Origin: Ruegeria arenilitoris
GTDB taxonomy: Bacteria > Pseudomonadota > Alphaproteobacteria > Rhodobacterales > Rhodobacteraceae
Direction: 5' to 3'
Length of the DNA: 64,000 bases
NCBI RefSeq assembly: GCF_013035425.1
Contig: NZ_WQHX01000008.1
Span: 124,001 to 188,000 of the forward strand
Under the pieces are notes generated by a model that saw nothing but the letters and a program-made list of their open reading frames with translations, did no database searches and had not been told where the DNA came from. Below, piece by piece: positions 1-7,603 of this stretch. Each line of letters starts with the position of its first letter. Position 1 is the first letter of the stretch. Made by a program: the position numbers and the translations under genes.

Positions 1-713
1 CCACCATGACTTTGATTGAAAGATCCTGGCGCGCGGCTATGAGCGTGTCTGGCGCTGATCGGGTTGTGGTAGCAACTGACGATGATCGAATTCGCCAAGT
101 TTCTGAAGGGTTTGGCGCCGAAGTTGTAATGACTTCTGAAAGTTGTCGAAACGGCACTGAACGCTGCGCTGAAACCTTGGCCAAACTGAACGGAAGATAC
201 GAAATCGTAGTCAACTTGCAGGGTGACGCCCCGTTGACCCCGCATTGGTTCATCGAGGACTTGATCTCGGGTCTGCGTGCCGCTCCCCAGGCAGGCGTCG
301 CAACCCCGGTTCTACGATGTGACGGCGACGCGCTGAACGGTCTTTTGAATGATCGAAAACATGGCCGGGTTGGTGGAACGACTGCGGTTTTCGGGAATGA
401 TAAGAGCGCGTTATATTTCTCGAAGGAAGTGATACCCTTTACTTCAGAAACATACGATAGCTCAGATGATACGCCAGTTTTTCATCATGTCGGAGTGTAC
501 GCTTACCGCCCAGATGCGCTCGCGGCTTATCCCAATTGGCATATTGGGCCCCTGGAAACGCTAGAAGGACTTGAACAATTACGTTTTATGGAAAACGGGC
601 GCAAAGTTTTGTGTGTGGAAGTTGAAGCCAAGGGCCGCCAATTCTGGGAGTTGAATAACCCTCAGGACGTTTCCAAAATCGAGGAAATGATGGCCGCGAT
701 GGGTTTGGAATGA
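1..713 (+). CDS. KdsB-like CMP-sugar cytidylyltransferase (5' end outside window)
   Basis: Member of the cytidylyltransferase family of KdsB (CMP-Kdo synthetase), which activates 3-deoxy-octulosonate sugars with CTP for lipopolysaccharide or capsule. The reading frame is open to the left edge, so the N-terminal 'PARxxSxRxPGKP' nucleotide loop lies outside; the first Met in view (position 6) is internal. Visible family motifs are VVATDDDRI and NLQGDAPL. Two differences from the E. coli enzyme as I remember it: the usual QGDEP is QGDAP, and the C-terminal D-T-P-E-D metal-ligand motif reads N-N-P-Q-D. The substrate may therefore not be Kdo. The stop overlaps the ATG of a truncated galE remnant (ATGA), and polysaccharide glycosyltransferase genes follow. 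Family assignment is sound; exact substrate is uncertain. Confidence 0.8.
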   Translation, partial: TMTLIERSWRAAMSVSGADRVVVATDDDRIRQVSEGFGAEVVMTSESCRNGTERCAETLAKLNGRYEIVVNLQGDAPLTPHWFIEDLISGLRAAPQAGVATPVLRCDGDALNGLLNDRKHGRVGGTTAVFGNDKSALYFSKEVIPFTSETYDSSDDTPVFHHVGVYAYRPDALAAYPNWHIGPLETLEGLEQLRFMENGRKVLCVEVEAKGRQFWELNNPQDVSKIEEMMAAMGLE

Positions 714-811
714 CCAATATCCGAGTGACAGGCGGCGCAAGTTATATTGGGTTTCATGCTTGCACAGCCCTGGCGCAAACCTGTTATGCGCTCGCATGCT
801 GCGAAAATTAG
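710..811 (+). pseudogene. galE-like epimerase remnant (33 codons)
   Basis: An ATG overlapping the preceding stop (ATGA) opens 33 codons reading MTNIRVTGGASYIGFHAC, then TALAQ, before a TAG. This is recognisably the N-terminal Rossmann strand and glycine loop of GalE-type UDP-glucose 4-epimerases, normally TGGAGYIGSH followed by a KALAQ-like segment. The loop is degraded (G to S, S to F), and about 300 residues of catalytic domain are missing. I saw no continuation in other frames. The translational coupling shows that an epimerase gene once followed the cytidylyltransferase in this operon. It could conceivably still be translated as a short peptide, but it cannot be an epimerase. Confidence 0.7.
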
Positions 812-815
812 GCGA

Positions 816-1910
816 ATGCCGGACGGTGGCAAGAAAACGGTGGCTCCTGGAAATAAGGATTACGTAAATAGCGAAGCTGCCGATTCTAATCCTCTGAATT
901 GGCAGCAGAAATATCGGCTGCGCCTCAAACGCAAACGTCTGCTTTGGCGGTCTTTTAGAAGCCGCCATCAGCTAAGCTGTCAGTCAAATCGCACGGAAAA
1001 CATTGCGCCAGGTGCTATTCTGGCCTTTTCCATCGTGCGAAACGAGATAACCCGCTTGCCTTGGTTCTTCCATCACTATCGCAGCTTGGGAGTTGACCAT
1101 TTCCTAATGGTGGATAACGGCAGCGACGATGGCACCTTTGAATTTCTTTGCAATCAACCTGACGTCTCGTTGTGGCATACCGATGCAAGCTACCGGAGGT
1201 CTCGGTTCGGACTTGATTGGCTTACGTGGCTGCAAATGCGTTATGGCCACGAGCACTGGGCGCTGATGGTGGACGCTGACGAAATCCTGATTTACGCCCA
1301 CCACGACACGAGACCATTGCCGCATCTAACTAACTGGCTTGATGCGACTGGCCAGATCGCATTCGGCGCGCTAATGCTGGATATGTACCCTAAGGGTCCG
1401 CTCGGCACGCAGAATTATGACCCAAAAACGGACCCGGTATCGACCTTGGGCTGGTTTGACGATGGGCCTTACAGGATCAAAAGGCAGAAACCCATGGACA
1501 ACCTCTGGGTTCAAGGAGGCGTTCGGGAACGTGTCTTTCTCACCGATAGCCCAGACCTCTCGCCGACATTGAACAAGATACCGCTTGTACGATGGTCTCG
1601 GCACTTTACCTATGTGAACTCGTGCCACTCGGCACTTCCACACCATTTGAATCAGGCCTACGATGGGCCCGGTGGTAAAATGCCTTCAGGCGTTTTGTTA
1701 CACAACAAATTCCTTCCGGATGTGATCGAAAAATCTAAAGCCGAAAAGGAAAGGGGACAGCATTTTCACGATCCTTTGAAGTTCCAATCCTATTACGATG
1801 ACATAATTTCAGGACCCAATATGTGGACACACCAGTCAACCAAGTATGAAGATTGGGTGCAGTTGGTTGATCTTGGCCTGATGCAGGCAGGGGATTGGGG
1901 CAGGATATGA
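816..1910 (+). CDS. Family 2 glycosyltransferase (first of a tandem pair)
   Basis: A 364-residue glycosyltransferase of the GT-A fold (Glyco_tranf_2_4 type). It has the start of the nucleotide-binding domain (FSIVRNEITRLPWFFHHY), the VDNGSDDGT strand, and the metal-binding acidic motif MVDADE. The N-terminus is very basic (RLRLKRKR). It is a clear paralogue of the next gene, with colinear blocks such as LGVDHFL, DMYPKGP/DMYPRGP and LNKIPLV. The start is uncertain: the open frame reaches a TTG at 747, inside the galE remnant, with ATGs at 756, 786 and 816. I chose 816 because it lies just past the remnant stop. Donor and acceptor sugars cannot be told from the sequence. Confidence 0.8.
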   Translation: MPDGGKKTVAPGNKDYVNSEAADSNPLNWQQKYRLRLKRKRLLWRSFRSRHQLSCQSNRTENIAPGAILAFSIVRNEITRLPWFFHHYRSLGVDHFLMVDNGSDDGTFEFLCNQPDVSLWHTDASYRRSRFGLDWLTWLQMRYGHEHWALMVDADEILIYAHHDTRPLPHLTNWLDATGQIAFGALMLDMYPKGPLGTQNYDPKTDPVSTLGWFDDGPYRIKRQKPMDNLWVQGGVRERVFLTDSPDLSPTLNKIPLVRWSRHFTYVNSCHSALPHHLNQAYDGPGGKMPSGVLLHNKFLPDVIEKSKAEKERGQHFHDPLKFQSYYDDIISGPNMWTHQSTKYEDWVQLVDLGLMQAGDWGRI

Positions 1911-2056
1911 AATGCCGGGGCTTCAAGGAGAAATATACGGGATTTAAACCCGTTGCCTCGCAATGTGCAAAAATGCCATAAAACGTTAATTGTCCGGGAC
2001 CACTCAGGCCAATGCCACTTCCGGGCAAGCTCGCGTAAAGAGGGTAGGGCAGTCGC

Positions 2057-3067
2057 GTGAGCCTTTTGGATTCCTATCGGATGAGACTGCGGCGCAAGCG
2101 CCGTTTGTTGCGTTGCATGCGCAAAAGACGTGAGTTGAACGTCAAACAAGACGCCACCAATGTCATCCAGCCTGATGACATACTCTTGATGAGCGTCATC
2201 CGGAACGAGAAAATCCGCCTTCCGTATTTCCTGGATTACTACCGCAAGCTGGGTGTTGATCATTTTCTGTTTGTCGACAATGACAGCGACGATGGATCAG
2301 CCGAGTTTTTGACCCAACAACCTGACGTTTCCGTTTGGAACACCCAGGCCAGCTATCGACGCGCAACCTTTGGGGTCGATTGGGTCAATTACTTGCTACG
2401 CAGTTACGCCCATGGCCATTGGGTCCTAACAGTCGATCCGGACGAGTTCTTTATCTATCCATTTTGCGATACCCGACCAATCCGTGCTCTCACGGATTGG
2501 CTCGACGACACAAGTGTACGCAGTTTTGGCACAATGTTAATCGACATGTATCCGCGCGGCCCAATCGAAGAGACGCCGTACCAAGAAGGTCAGAACCCCT
2601 TTGAGGTCGCACCGTGGTTCGACACTGGGAATTATATGATTTCGCGCAATCCGACCTACGGAAATCTTTGGATACAAGGCGGGCCACGCAGTCGGGTGTT
2701 TTTTTATGAAACACCTTCCAAAGCGCCAGCTTTGAATAAGATCCCGCTGGTCAAGTGGGATCGGCGCTACACATATGTAAGCTCGACCCATGCATTGCTT
2801 CCGCGAGGGTTGAACCAAGTCTACGAGCAAAATGGCGGAGAAAAGACCAGCGGTGCTCTATTGCACGCCAAACTGCTCGACACCTTGGGTGACAAAGCAC
2901 ACGAAGAACTGAGTCGCGGACAACATTACCGCCAGTCGGATGAATATCGCGCTTATGCTGAACGGTTGCAGGATGGTCCTGTTTTTTGGAACGAGTGGTC
3001 AGAAAAGTTCATCAACTGGCGGCAACTGGAAATATTGGGGCTGATGTCTAAAGGAAACTGGGCATGA
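2057..3067 (+). CDS. Family 2 glycosyltransferase (second of a tandem pair)
   Basis: A 336-residue paralogue of the preceding glycosyltransferase. It shares the basic N-terminus (YRMRLRRKRR), the VIRNEKIRLPYFLDYYRKLG segment, FVDNDSDDGS, and an acidic metal-binding motif TVDPDEFF. It begins with GTG, with a purine-rich GAGGG a little upstream, which fits the point where similarity to its paralogue begins. It probably adds a sugar to the polysaccharide or lipid-linked oligosaccharide made by this operon. A 146-bp spacer separates it from its paralogue, while its stop overlaps the next start by 4 bp (ATGA), indicating coupled translation with the branching transferase. Confidence 0.82.
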   Translation: MSLLDSYRMRLRRKRRLLRCMRKRRELNVKQDATNVIQPDDILLMSVIRNEKIRLPYFLDYYRKLGVDHFLFVDNDSDDGSAEFLTQQPDVSVWNTQASYRRATFGVDWVNYLLRSYAHGHWVLTVDPDEFFIYPFCDTRPIRALTDWLDDTSVRSFGTMLIDMYPRGPIEETPYQEGQNPFEVAPWFDTGNYMISRNPTYGNLWIQGGPRSRVFFYETPSKAPALNKIPLVKWDRRYTYVSSTHALLPRGLNQVYEQNGGEKTSGALLHAKLLDTLGDKAHEELSRGQHYRQSDEYRAYAERLQDGPVFWNEWSEKFINWRQLEILGLMSKGNWA

Positions 3068-4764
3068 GCACTCTGGGCATCGTCATGCTGGTTCACACCG
3101 CCTTGGACCGGGCGGAACAAGTTGCCAGACACTGGACCGCATCGGGCTGTCCAGTAGTGATCCACGTTGACCGCAAGGTAAAAAAAACGACTTATTCCCA
3201 GTTCGTTAAGTCTTGCTCTGACGATCCGCTGATATTGTTTTCCGATCGTCATGTCTGTGATTGGGGAGGTTGGGGTATTGTTGCAGCGTCACAGTCTGCA
3301 GCCACCCTTTTGTTGGAACGGTTTTCAGAAGTTCACCATGTCTATCTGTCGTCCGGGGCTTGTCTACCGTTGCGGCCAGTGACTGAATTGGTCAATTATT
3401 TGGCCGATCGCAAGCGGGTAGATTTCATTGAAAGCGCAACCACTCGCGACGTAACGTGGACAGTCGGTGGTCTGGATCTTGAGCGGTTCACATTTCGGTT
3501 TCCGTTTTCCTGGCGAAAACAGCGCAGATTATTTGACGCACATGTTCGACTTCAACGAGCCTTGGGAATTCGCCGTGCCGTTCCGGAAGGATTAGTTCCT
3601 CATATGGGCAGTCAGTGGTGGTGCCTCACCCGACAGACCCTTTCCGCCATTCTGCAAGACCCAAAACGCCGGATTTACGACCGGTATTTTCAGCAGGTTT
3701 GGATCCCGGACGAAAGTTATTTTCAAACCCTGGCCCGACTATATTCTACTCAAATAGAAAGCCGCTCTTTGACGTTGTCAAAATTTGACTACCAAGGTCG
3801 GCCTCACATTTTCTACGATGATCACCTGCAATTGCTGCGCCGGTCAGACTGTTTTGTTGCGCGCAAGGTATGGCATCGGGCGGATCGGCTGTATCAGGCA
3901 TTTCTGACCGATCAAGCTGGCGCCATGAAACCCGCCGAGCCCAATCCAGGCAAAATCGACCGTCTATTTGCAAAGGCAATGGAACGACGCACGCGGGGCC
4001 GGGATGGGTTATATATGCAAAGCCGATTTCCCAGTCTAAACAAAGGGTGCGGGTTAACAGCTTTCCCATATTCAGTCTTTCAGGGCTTTACCGATCTGTT
4101 TTCAGATTTCCAGCCATGGCTGACTAACGCAACCGGTTCCCGCGTTCACGGACATCTTTTCAGCCCCGAACGGGCACGGTTTGGCGGAAATGAAACGGTG
4201 TTGAATGGCGGACTAAGCGATAGCGCCAAGTTGAGGGACTATAACCCGGAAGCCTTTATCACGAACCTGATCTGGAACACGCGCGGCGAACGACAGTGCT
4301 TCCAGTTCGGTCCCTCCGATTTACAAAAAATCAACACTTTTCTGGCGTTCGATAAGAACGCTAAAATTTCGATCATAACCGGAGCCTGGGCCATTTCGTT
4401 ATTTAGATCGAATATGAATTTCGCGGATATCCGGGCCGAGGCCGCCCGGTTGCAGCAAGTCGAAACGCAACAGTTGAGGGTTTTGAAATCGCTGGATGCC
4501 AAGGCTGACATTCGTATTTGGTCACTTTCCGAATTCGTCGAATCTCCTATGGAACAGCTTCAGACCATAATCGATGATATTGGCGCTCCGCATCTTAGGC
4601 CTGTAACCGAGGCTCCAAAAATGGTTGATCTGACTGGGTTCGGTAAATTTCTTCAAAACCTCAAGAACCAGGGTATGCACCCATATTTGACGGGTGATTT
4701 TTCTGCCGACGATGTTTTTGACACGCAAGTCAAGCCATTTCGCAAACCCTATCTGGTGAAATAG
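3064..4764 (+). CDS. GT14-like beta-1,6-N-acetylglucosaminyltransferase with extra C-terminal domain
   Basis: A 566-residue protein. Residues 1-260 resemble the core-2/I-branching enzyme family (GT14): an MLVHTALDRAEQVARHW opening, IHVDRKV, a LSSGACLPLRP segment, and HMGSQWWCLTRQT followed by WIPDESYFQTL. These match the family's 'SG.D.PL', 'GS.W' and 'DE.Y.QT' landmarks. Residues from about 300 to 566 form a second domain that I know only as the uncharacterised C-terminal extension of roseobacter proteins of this type (DUF5927/5928). The likely reaction is transfer of GlcNAc onto a glycan in the cytoplasm, but the acceptor is unknown. It is coupled to the upstream glycosyltransferase by an ATGA overlap and lies 6 bp from the sulfotransferase gene. 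Confidence 0.78.
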   Translation: MSTLGIVMLVHTALDRAEQVARHWTASGCPVVIHVDRKVKKTTYSQFVKSCSDDPLILFSDRHVCDWGGWGIVAASQSAATLLLERFSEVHHVYLSSGACLPLRPVTELVNYLADRKRVDFIESATTRDVTWTVGGLDLERFTFRFPFSWRKQRRLFDAHVRLQRALGIRRAVPEGLVPHMGSQWWCLTRQTLSAILQDPKRRIYDRYFQQVWIPDESYFQTLARLYSTQIESRSLTLSKFDYQGRPHIFYDDHLQLLRRSDCFVARKVWHRADRLYQAFLTDQAGAMKPAEPNPGKIDRLFAKAMERRTRGRDGLYMQSRFPSLNKGCGLTAFPYSVFQGFTDLFSDFQPWLTNATGSRVHGHLFSPERARFGGNETVLNGGLSDSAKLRDYNPEAFITNLIWNTRGERQCFQFGPSDLQKINTFLAFDKNAKISIITGAWAISLFRSNMNFADIRAEAARLQQVETQQLRVLKSLDAKADIRIWSLSEFVESPMEQLQTIIDDIGAPHLRPVTEAPKMVDLTGFGKFLQNLKNQGMHPYLTGDFSADDVFDTQVKPFRKPYLVK

Positions 4765-4770
4765 ACTGCA

Positions 4771-6210
4771 ATGACACCGGACTTTGACTATTTCATCGTG
4801 TTGGCCGATATGCGCACCGGGTCCAACCTTTTAGAGCTTCACTTAAACACACTGGATGGGGTCACCTGTTATGGCGAAGCTTTCAATCCATTTTTCGTGG
4901 GGTTGCCCAAATTGCCTGAAATGCTGGGTTTCACACCCGAAAAGCGTGATCGCGATCCATCAGCACTAATCGACGCAATTCGCAATGCACCTGGTGAACT
5001 GAATGGGTTTCGCTTTTTTAGCACTCACGACGCACGCGCTTTGGGTCCCGCACTGGACGACCCGCGTTGCGCTAAAATCATATTAACGCGCAACCCACTG
5101 GACAGTTATGTCTCATGGAAGATCGCGGTTGAAACCAATCAGTGGAAGCTTGTGAACATAAAACAAAGACGTGAGGCACAAGTTACATTTGACCCAGCAG
5201 AGTTTGCTGAACAAATCGAGCAGCGGACCGATTTTCAACGCATGGTTTTGAATAAACTGCAAACGTCTGGTCAAACTCCGTTTTACATCGGCTTTGATGA
5301 TCTGAACGATATTGAAGTTCTAAATGGGTTGGCAGGATGGCTTGGTGTACGTTCGCGTCTGAATGAACTTAGCCGACATCTGAAACGCCAAAACCCTGAG
5401 CTGACTTTGTCTAAAGTCAAGAACCCCGAGGAAATGGAACGCGCGGTATCAGGGTTGGATCGGTTTAATCTGCATCGCACCCCGAATTTCGAACCACGAA
5501 GAGGGCCTTCTGTATCCCGATACGTATGTGCAGCAAAAACGTCCTTGATGTATCTTCCGGTTCGCGGAGGTCCCGAGGCGGCGGTCGAACGGTGGCTTGC
5601 TGAGCTGGATTCGGTCAATGTCCAAGACTTATTAACCGATCGTAACCAAAAAAAAGTGCGCAGTTGGATGGAATCGAAACCAGGCCACCGCAAATTTACA
5701 GTTTTGCGGCATCCACTGGCGAGGGCTCATTCCGTGTACTGCGAGCGTATACTGGGAACGGCGCCAGGCGCATACATCAAAATTCGCAACATGCTGCGCA
5801 ACCGCTACAAACTTCCAATACCGGAAGATTTTGAACTTTCAAATTATTCCGTTGAACAGCACCACGAGGGATTTTCAGCATTTCTTGCGTTTTTGCAGAA
5901 GATTTTAGCCGGACAAACGCCCATCCGCGTCGATGGGCTTTGGTGTTCGCAGGTTCAGACATTACAGGGGATTTCATCTTTCGCGTTGCCGGACAGCATT
6001 CTGCGCGAAGACGAATTGAACAACGCGTTGCCCGAGCTGGCCCGACAAGTTGGTCACCTACACCCGCCAAGACCAATCGCATCAGATCCAGACTCTCCGT
6101 TCACGTTGGCTCAAATTTACGATGCGGATTTAGAAGCCTTGGCGCACAAAGCCTATCGGCAAGACTATTTGCTGTTTGGCTTTGGTCCCTGGTGGCCATC
6201 TGGTGCATAA
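4771..6210 (+). CDS. Two-domain sulfotransferase (NodH-like N-terminus)
   Basis: A 479-residue protein. The N-terminal part carries the PAPS 5'-phosphosulfate loop (ADMRTGSNLL, residues 12-21) and the 3'-phosphate motif (ILTRNPLDSYVSW, about residue 103), typical of Stf0/NodH carbohydrate sulfotransferases. A second sulfotransferase-like unit starts near residue 246. It has a degenerate loop (RYVCAAKTS), a clear 3'-phosphate motif (FTVLRHPLARAHSVY, about residue 309), and the usual C-terminal 'Y..DY.LFGF' ending. The gene is the last of the polysaccharide operon, so the product is probably a sulfated surface glycan. Annotation pipelines often call such proteins 'nodulation protein NodH'; that name refers only to homology. 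Confidence 0.8.
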   Translation: MTPDFDYFIVLADMRTGSNLLELHLNTLDGVTCYGEAFNPFFVGLPKLPEMLGFTPEKRDRDPSALIDAIRNAPGELNGFRFFSTHDARALGPALDDPRCAKIILTRNPLDSYVSWKIAVETNQWKLVNIKQRREAQVTFDPAEFAEQIEQRTDFQRMVLNKLQTSGQTPFYIGFDDLNDIEVLNGLAGWLGVRSRLNELSRHLKRQNPELTLSKVKNPEEMERAVSGLDRFNLHRTPNFEPRRGPSVSRYVCAAKTSLMYLPVRGGPEAAVERWLAELDSVNVQDLLTDRNQKKVRSWMESKPGHRKFTVLRHPLARAHSVYCERILGTAPGAYIKIRNMLRNRYKLPIPEDFELSNYSVEQHHEGFSAFLAFLQKILAGQTPIRVDGLWCSQVQTLQGISSFALPDSILREDELNNALPELARQVGHLHPPRPIASDPDSPFTLAQIYDADLEALAHKAYRQDYLLFGFGPWWPSGA

Positions 6211-6212
6211 AA

Positions 6213-6731
6213 TCAAGGGCGCAGTGTAATCACAGTACCTTCGTAGACCATGGAATATATCTCTTCGATCTCATTGTTCTTCACCGCGATGCAGCCTGCT
6301 GTCCAGTCTTCTGTTTTCTTCGCACGCTTGCGTTCAGATCGTCGATTGGGTTGGCCATGAATAAAAATGTCACCGCCCGGATCGACACCTGCAGCTTTGG
6401 CCTTGGCGATATCTTCAGAATTTGGGTACGAGATACCCAGTGAAAGATGATATCTGCTGCGCGGATTGCGGCGATCTATTAGATAGGTACCTTCGGGTGT
6501 ACGACCATCGCCACGTTTGGTTTTTGTACCGTAGGGCGCAAACCCAAGATCCACCTTATATTCCTTGAGGACCCTTTCGTTATGCAGAAGATACATTCTG
6601 CGGGCACCCTTGTTTATGACCAAAGAGGTCACTTCAGGGCCATTGTAACTTAGAAATCTGGGGCCTGTGGAGGCACATGCTGAAAGGCTCAGCGTCGCCA
6701 TCGCCCCTAGTCCAAATGCTCGACGATCCAT
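6213..6731 (-). CDS. L,D-transpeptidase (YkuD family) lipoprotein
   Basis: A 172-residue secreted protein. The N-terminus has two arginines, a short hydrophobic stretch and a lipobox-like LSAC, so it is probably a lipoprotein. The YkuD domain is complete: HGQPN with the conserved His, then DWTAGCIAVKN with the catalytic Cys. Such enzymes make 3-3 peptidoglycan cross-links or attach proteins or lipids to peptidoglycan in the periplasm. It lies end to end with the sulfotransferase gene, only 2 bp apart, and downstream of the sodium-channel gene on the same strand after about 60 bp. The family is certain, the physiological substrate is not. Confidence 0.9.
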   Translation of the reverse strand: MDRRAFGLGAMATLSLSACASTGPRFLSYNGPEVTSLVINKGARRMYLLHNERVLKEYKVDLGFAPYGTKTKRGDGRTPEGTYLIDRRNPRSRYHLSLGISYPNSEDIAKAKAAGVDPGGDIFIHGQPNRRSERKRAKKTEDWTAGCIAVKNNEIEEIYSMVYEGTVITLRP

Positions 6732-6791
6732 GTTTTCACTGCCTGATTGCTCTTTTTTTTCGCATTATGCCAGAAACGAGAAAAACTGAAA

Positions 6792-7577
6792 TCACTTTTT
6801 GATGTTCGCCTGTTCTATAAGTCTGCGTTCGATGTTTTCCAGCCGCTCAAGCACCTCATCACGATACGCATCTGTTTTAACTTCATCCTCTGCATGGTGC
6901 GCATCCTGCATCGAATTGACGATCAAACCAACCAGCAGGTTTACCACCGCAAATGTCGTCACCATTATGAAGGGGACAAAAAACAACCAAGCATACGGGT
7001 AAACCTGCATCACCGGCCGAACGATGCCCATCGACCAGCTTTCCAACGTCATGATCTGGAACAACGTGTAGGCTGACAGACCAAGGTCGCCAAACCAATC
7101 CGGAAAGGATTGAGAAAACAGTTTTGTCGAAATCACCGCGCCTATGTAGAACAAAATGGCCATCAACAGGAAAACGCTGGCCATTCCGGGAAGCGCTGAG
7201 ATGAAGCCCTCGACGACACGGCGCAATCGTGGGGCAACTGAAATTACCCGTAAAACGCGCAGAATTCGAAGGGCCCGCAGCACTGAAAGGCCACCGCCTC
7301 CTGGGATCAGTGCGACCCCAACGATGGTAAAATCAAACAAATTCCAGCCGCTGGTAAAAAATCGCCGCCCGAAGGTGACCAGCTTCAACGCGATTTCAGC
7401 AACAAAAATCGCAAGGCAAATCGTGTCCAAAAAAACGATTACCGAACCAAAGCGGTCCATCAAACTGGGTGCAGTCTCCATTCCCAATAGGACCGCGTTG
7501 ACAAGAATTACGGCTGTGATGAACCGCGCAAACCTTGGATCCTCGACAAAATCCTGCAGCCGCTGCCTGATCTCCAT
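6792..7577 (-). CDS. Bacterial voltage-gated sodium channel (NaChBac/NavAb family)
   Basis: A 261-residue single-domain channel with six membrane segments. S4 carries four arginines at every third position (R101, R104, R107, R110), the classic gating-charge ladder. The pore loop reads TLESWSM (177-183), the same selectivity filter as in the crystallised sodium channel NavAb. S6 follows, then a charged neck and a short C-terminal coiled coil (EVLERLENIERRLIEQ) that would tetramerise it. I chose the start at 7577 rather than the longer open frame because CAGGAG lies 9 bases upstream and the long version would overlap the RNA methyltransferase gene. In alkaliphiles such channels serve sodium homeostasis, motility and pH control; the role here is unknown. 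Confidence 0.92.
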   Translation of the reverse strand: MEIRQRLQDFVEDPRFARFITAVILVNAVLLGMETAPSLMDRFGSVIVFLDTICLAIFVAEIALKLVTFGRRFFTSGWNLFDFTIVGVALIPGGGGLSVLRALRILRVLRVISVAPRLRRVVEGFISALPGMASVFLLMAILFYIGAVISTKLFSQSFPDWFGDLGLSAYTLFQIMTLESWSMGIVRPVMQVYPYAWLFFVPFIMVTTFAVVNLLVGLIVNSMQDAHHAEDEVKTDAYRDEVLERLENIERRLIEQANIKK

Positions 7578-7603
7578 TCTGGCACTCTCCTGTTTGATCC
7601 TAT

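Noticed and set aside
747..815. Upstream extension of the first glycosyltransferase
   Set aside because: It begins with TTG inside the galE remnant, lacks a ribosome binding site, and has no counterpart in the tandem paralogue.
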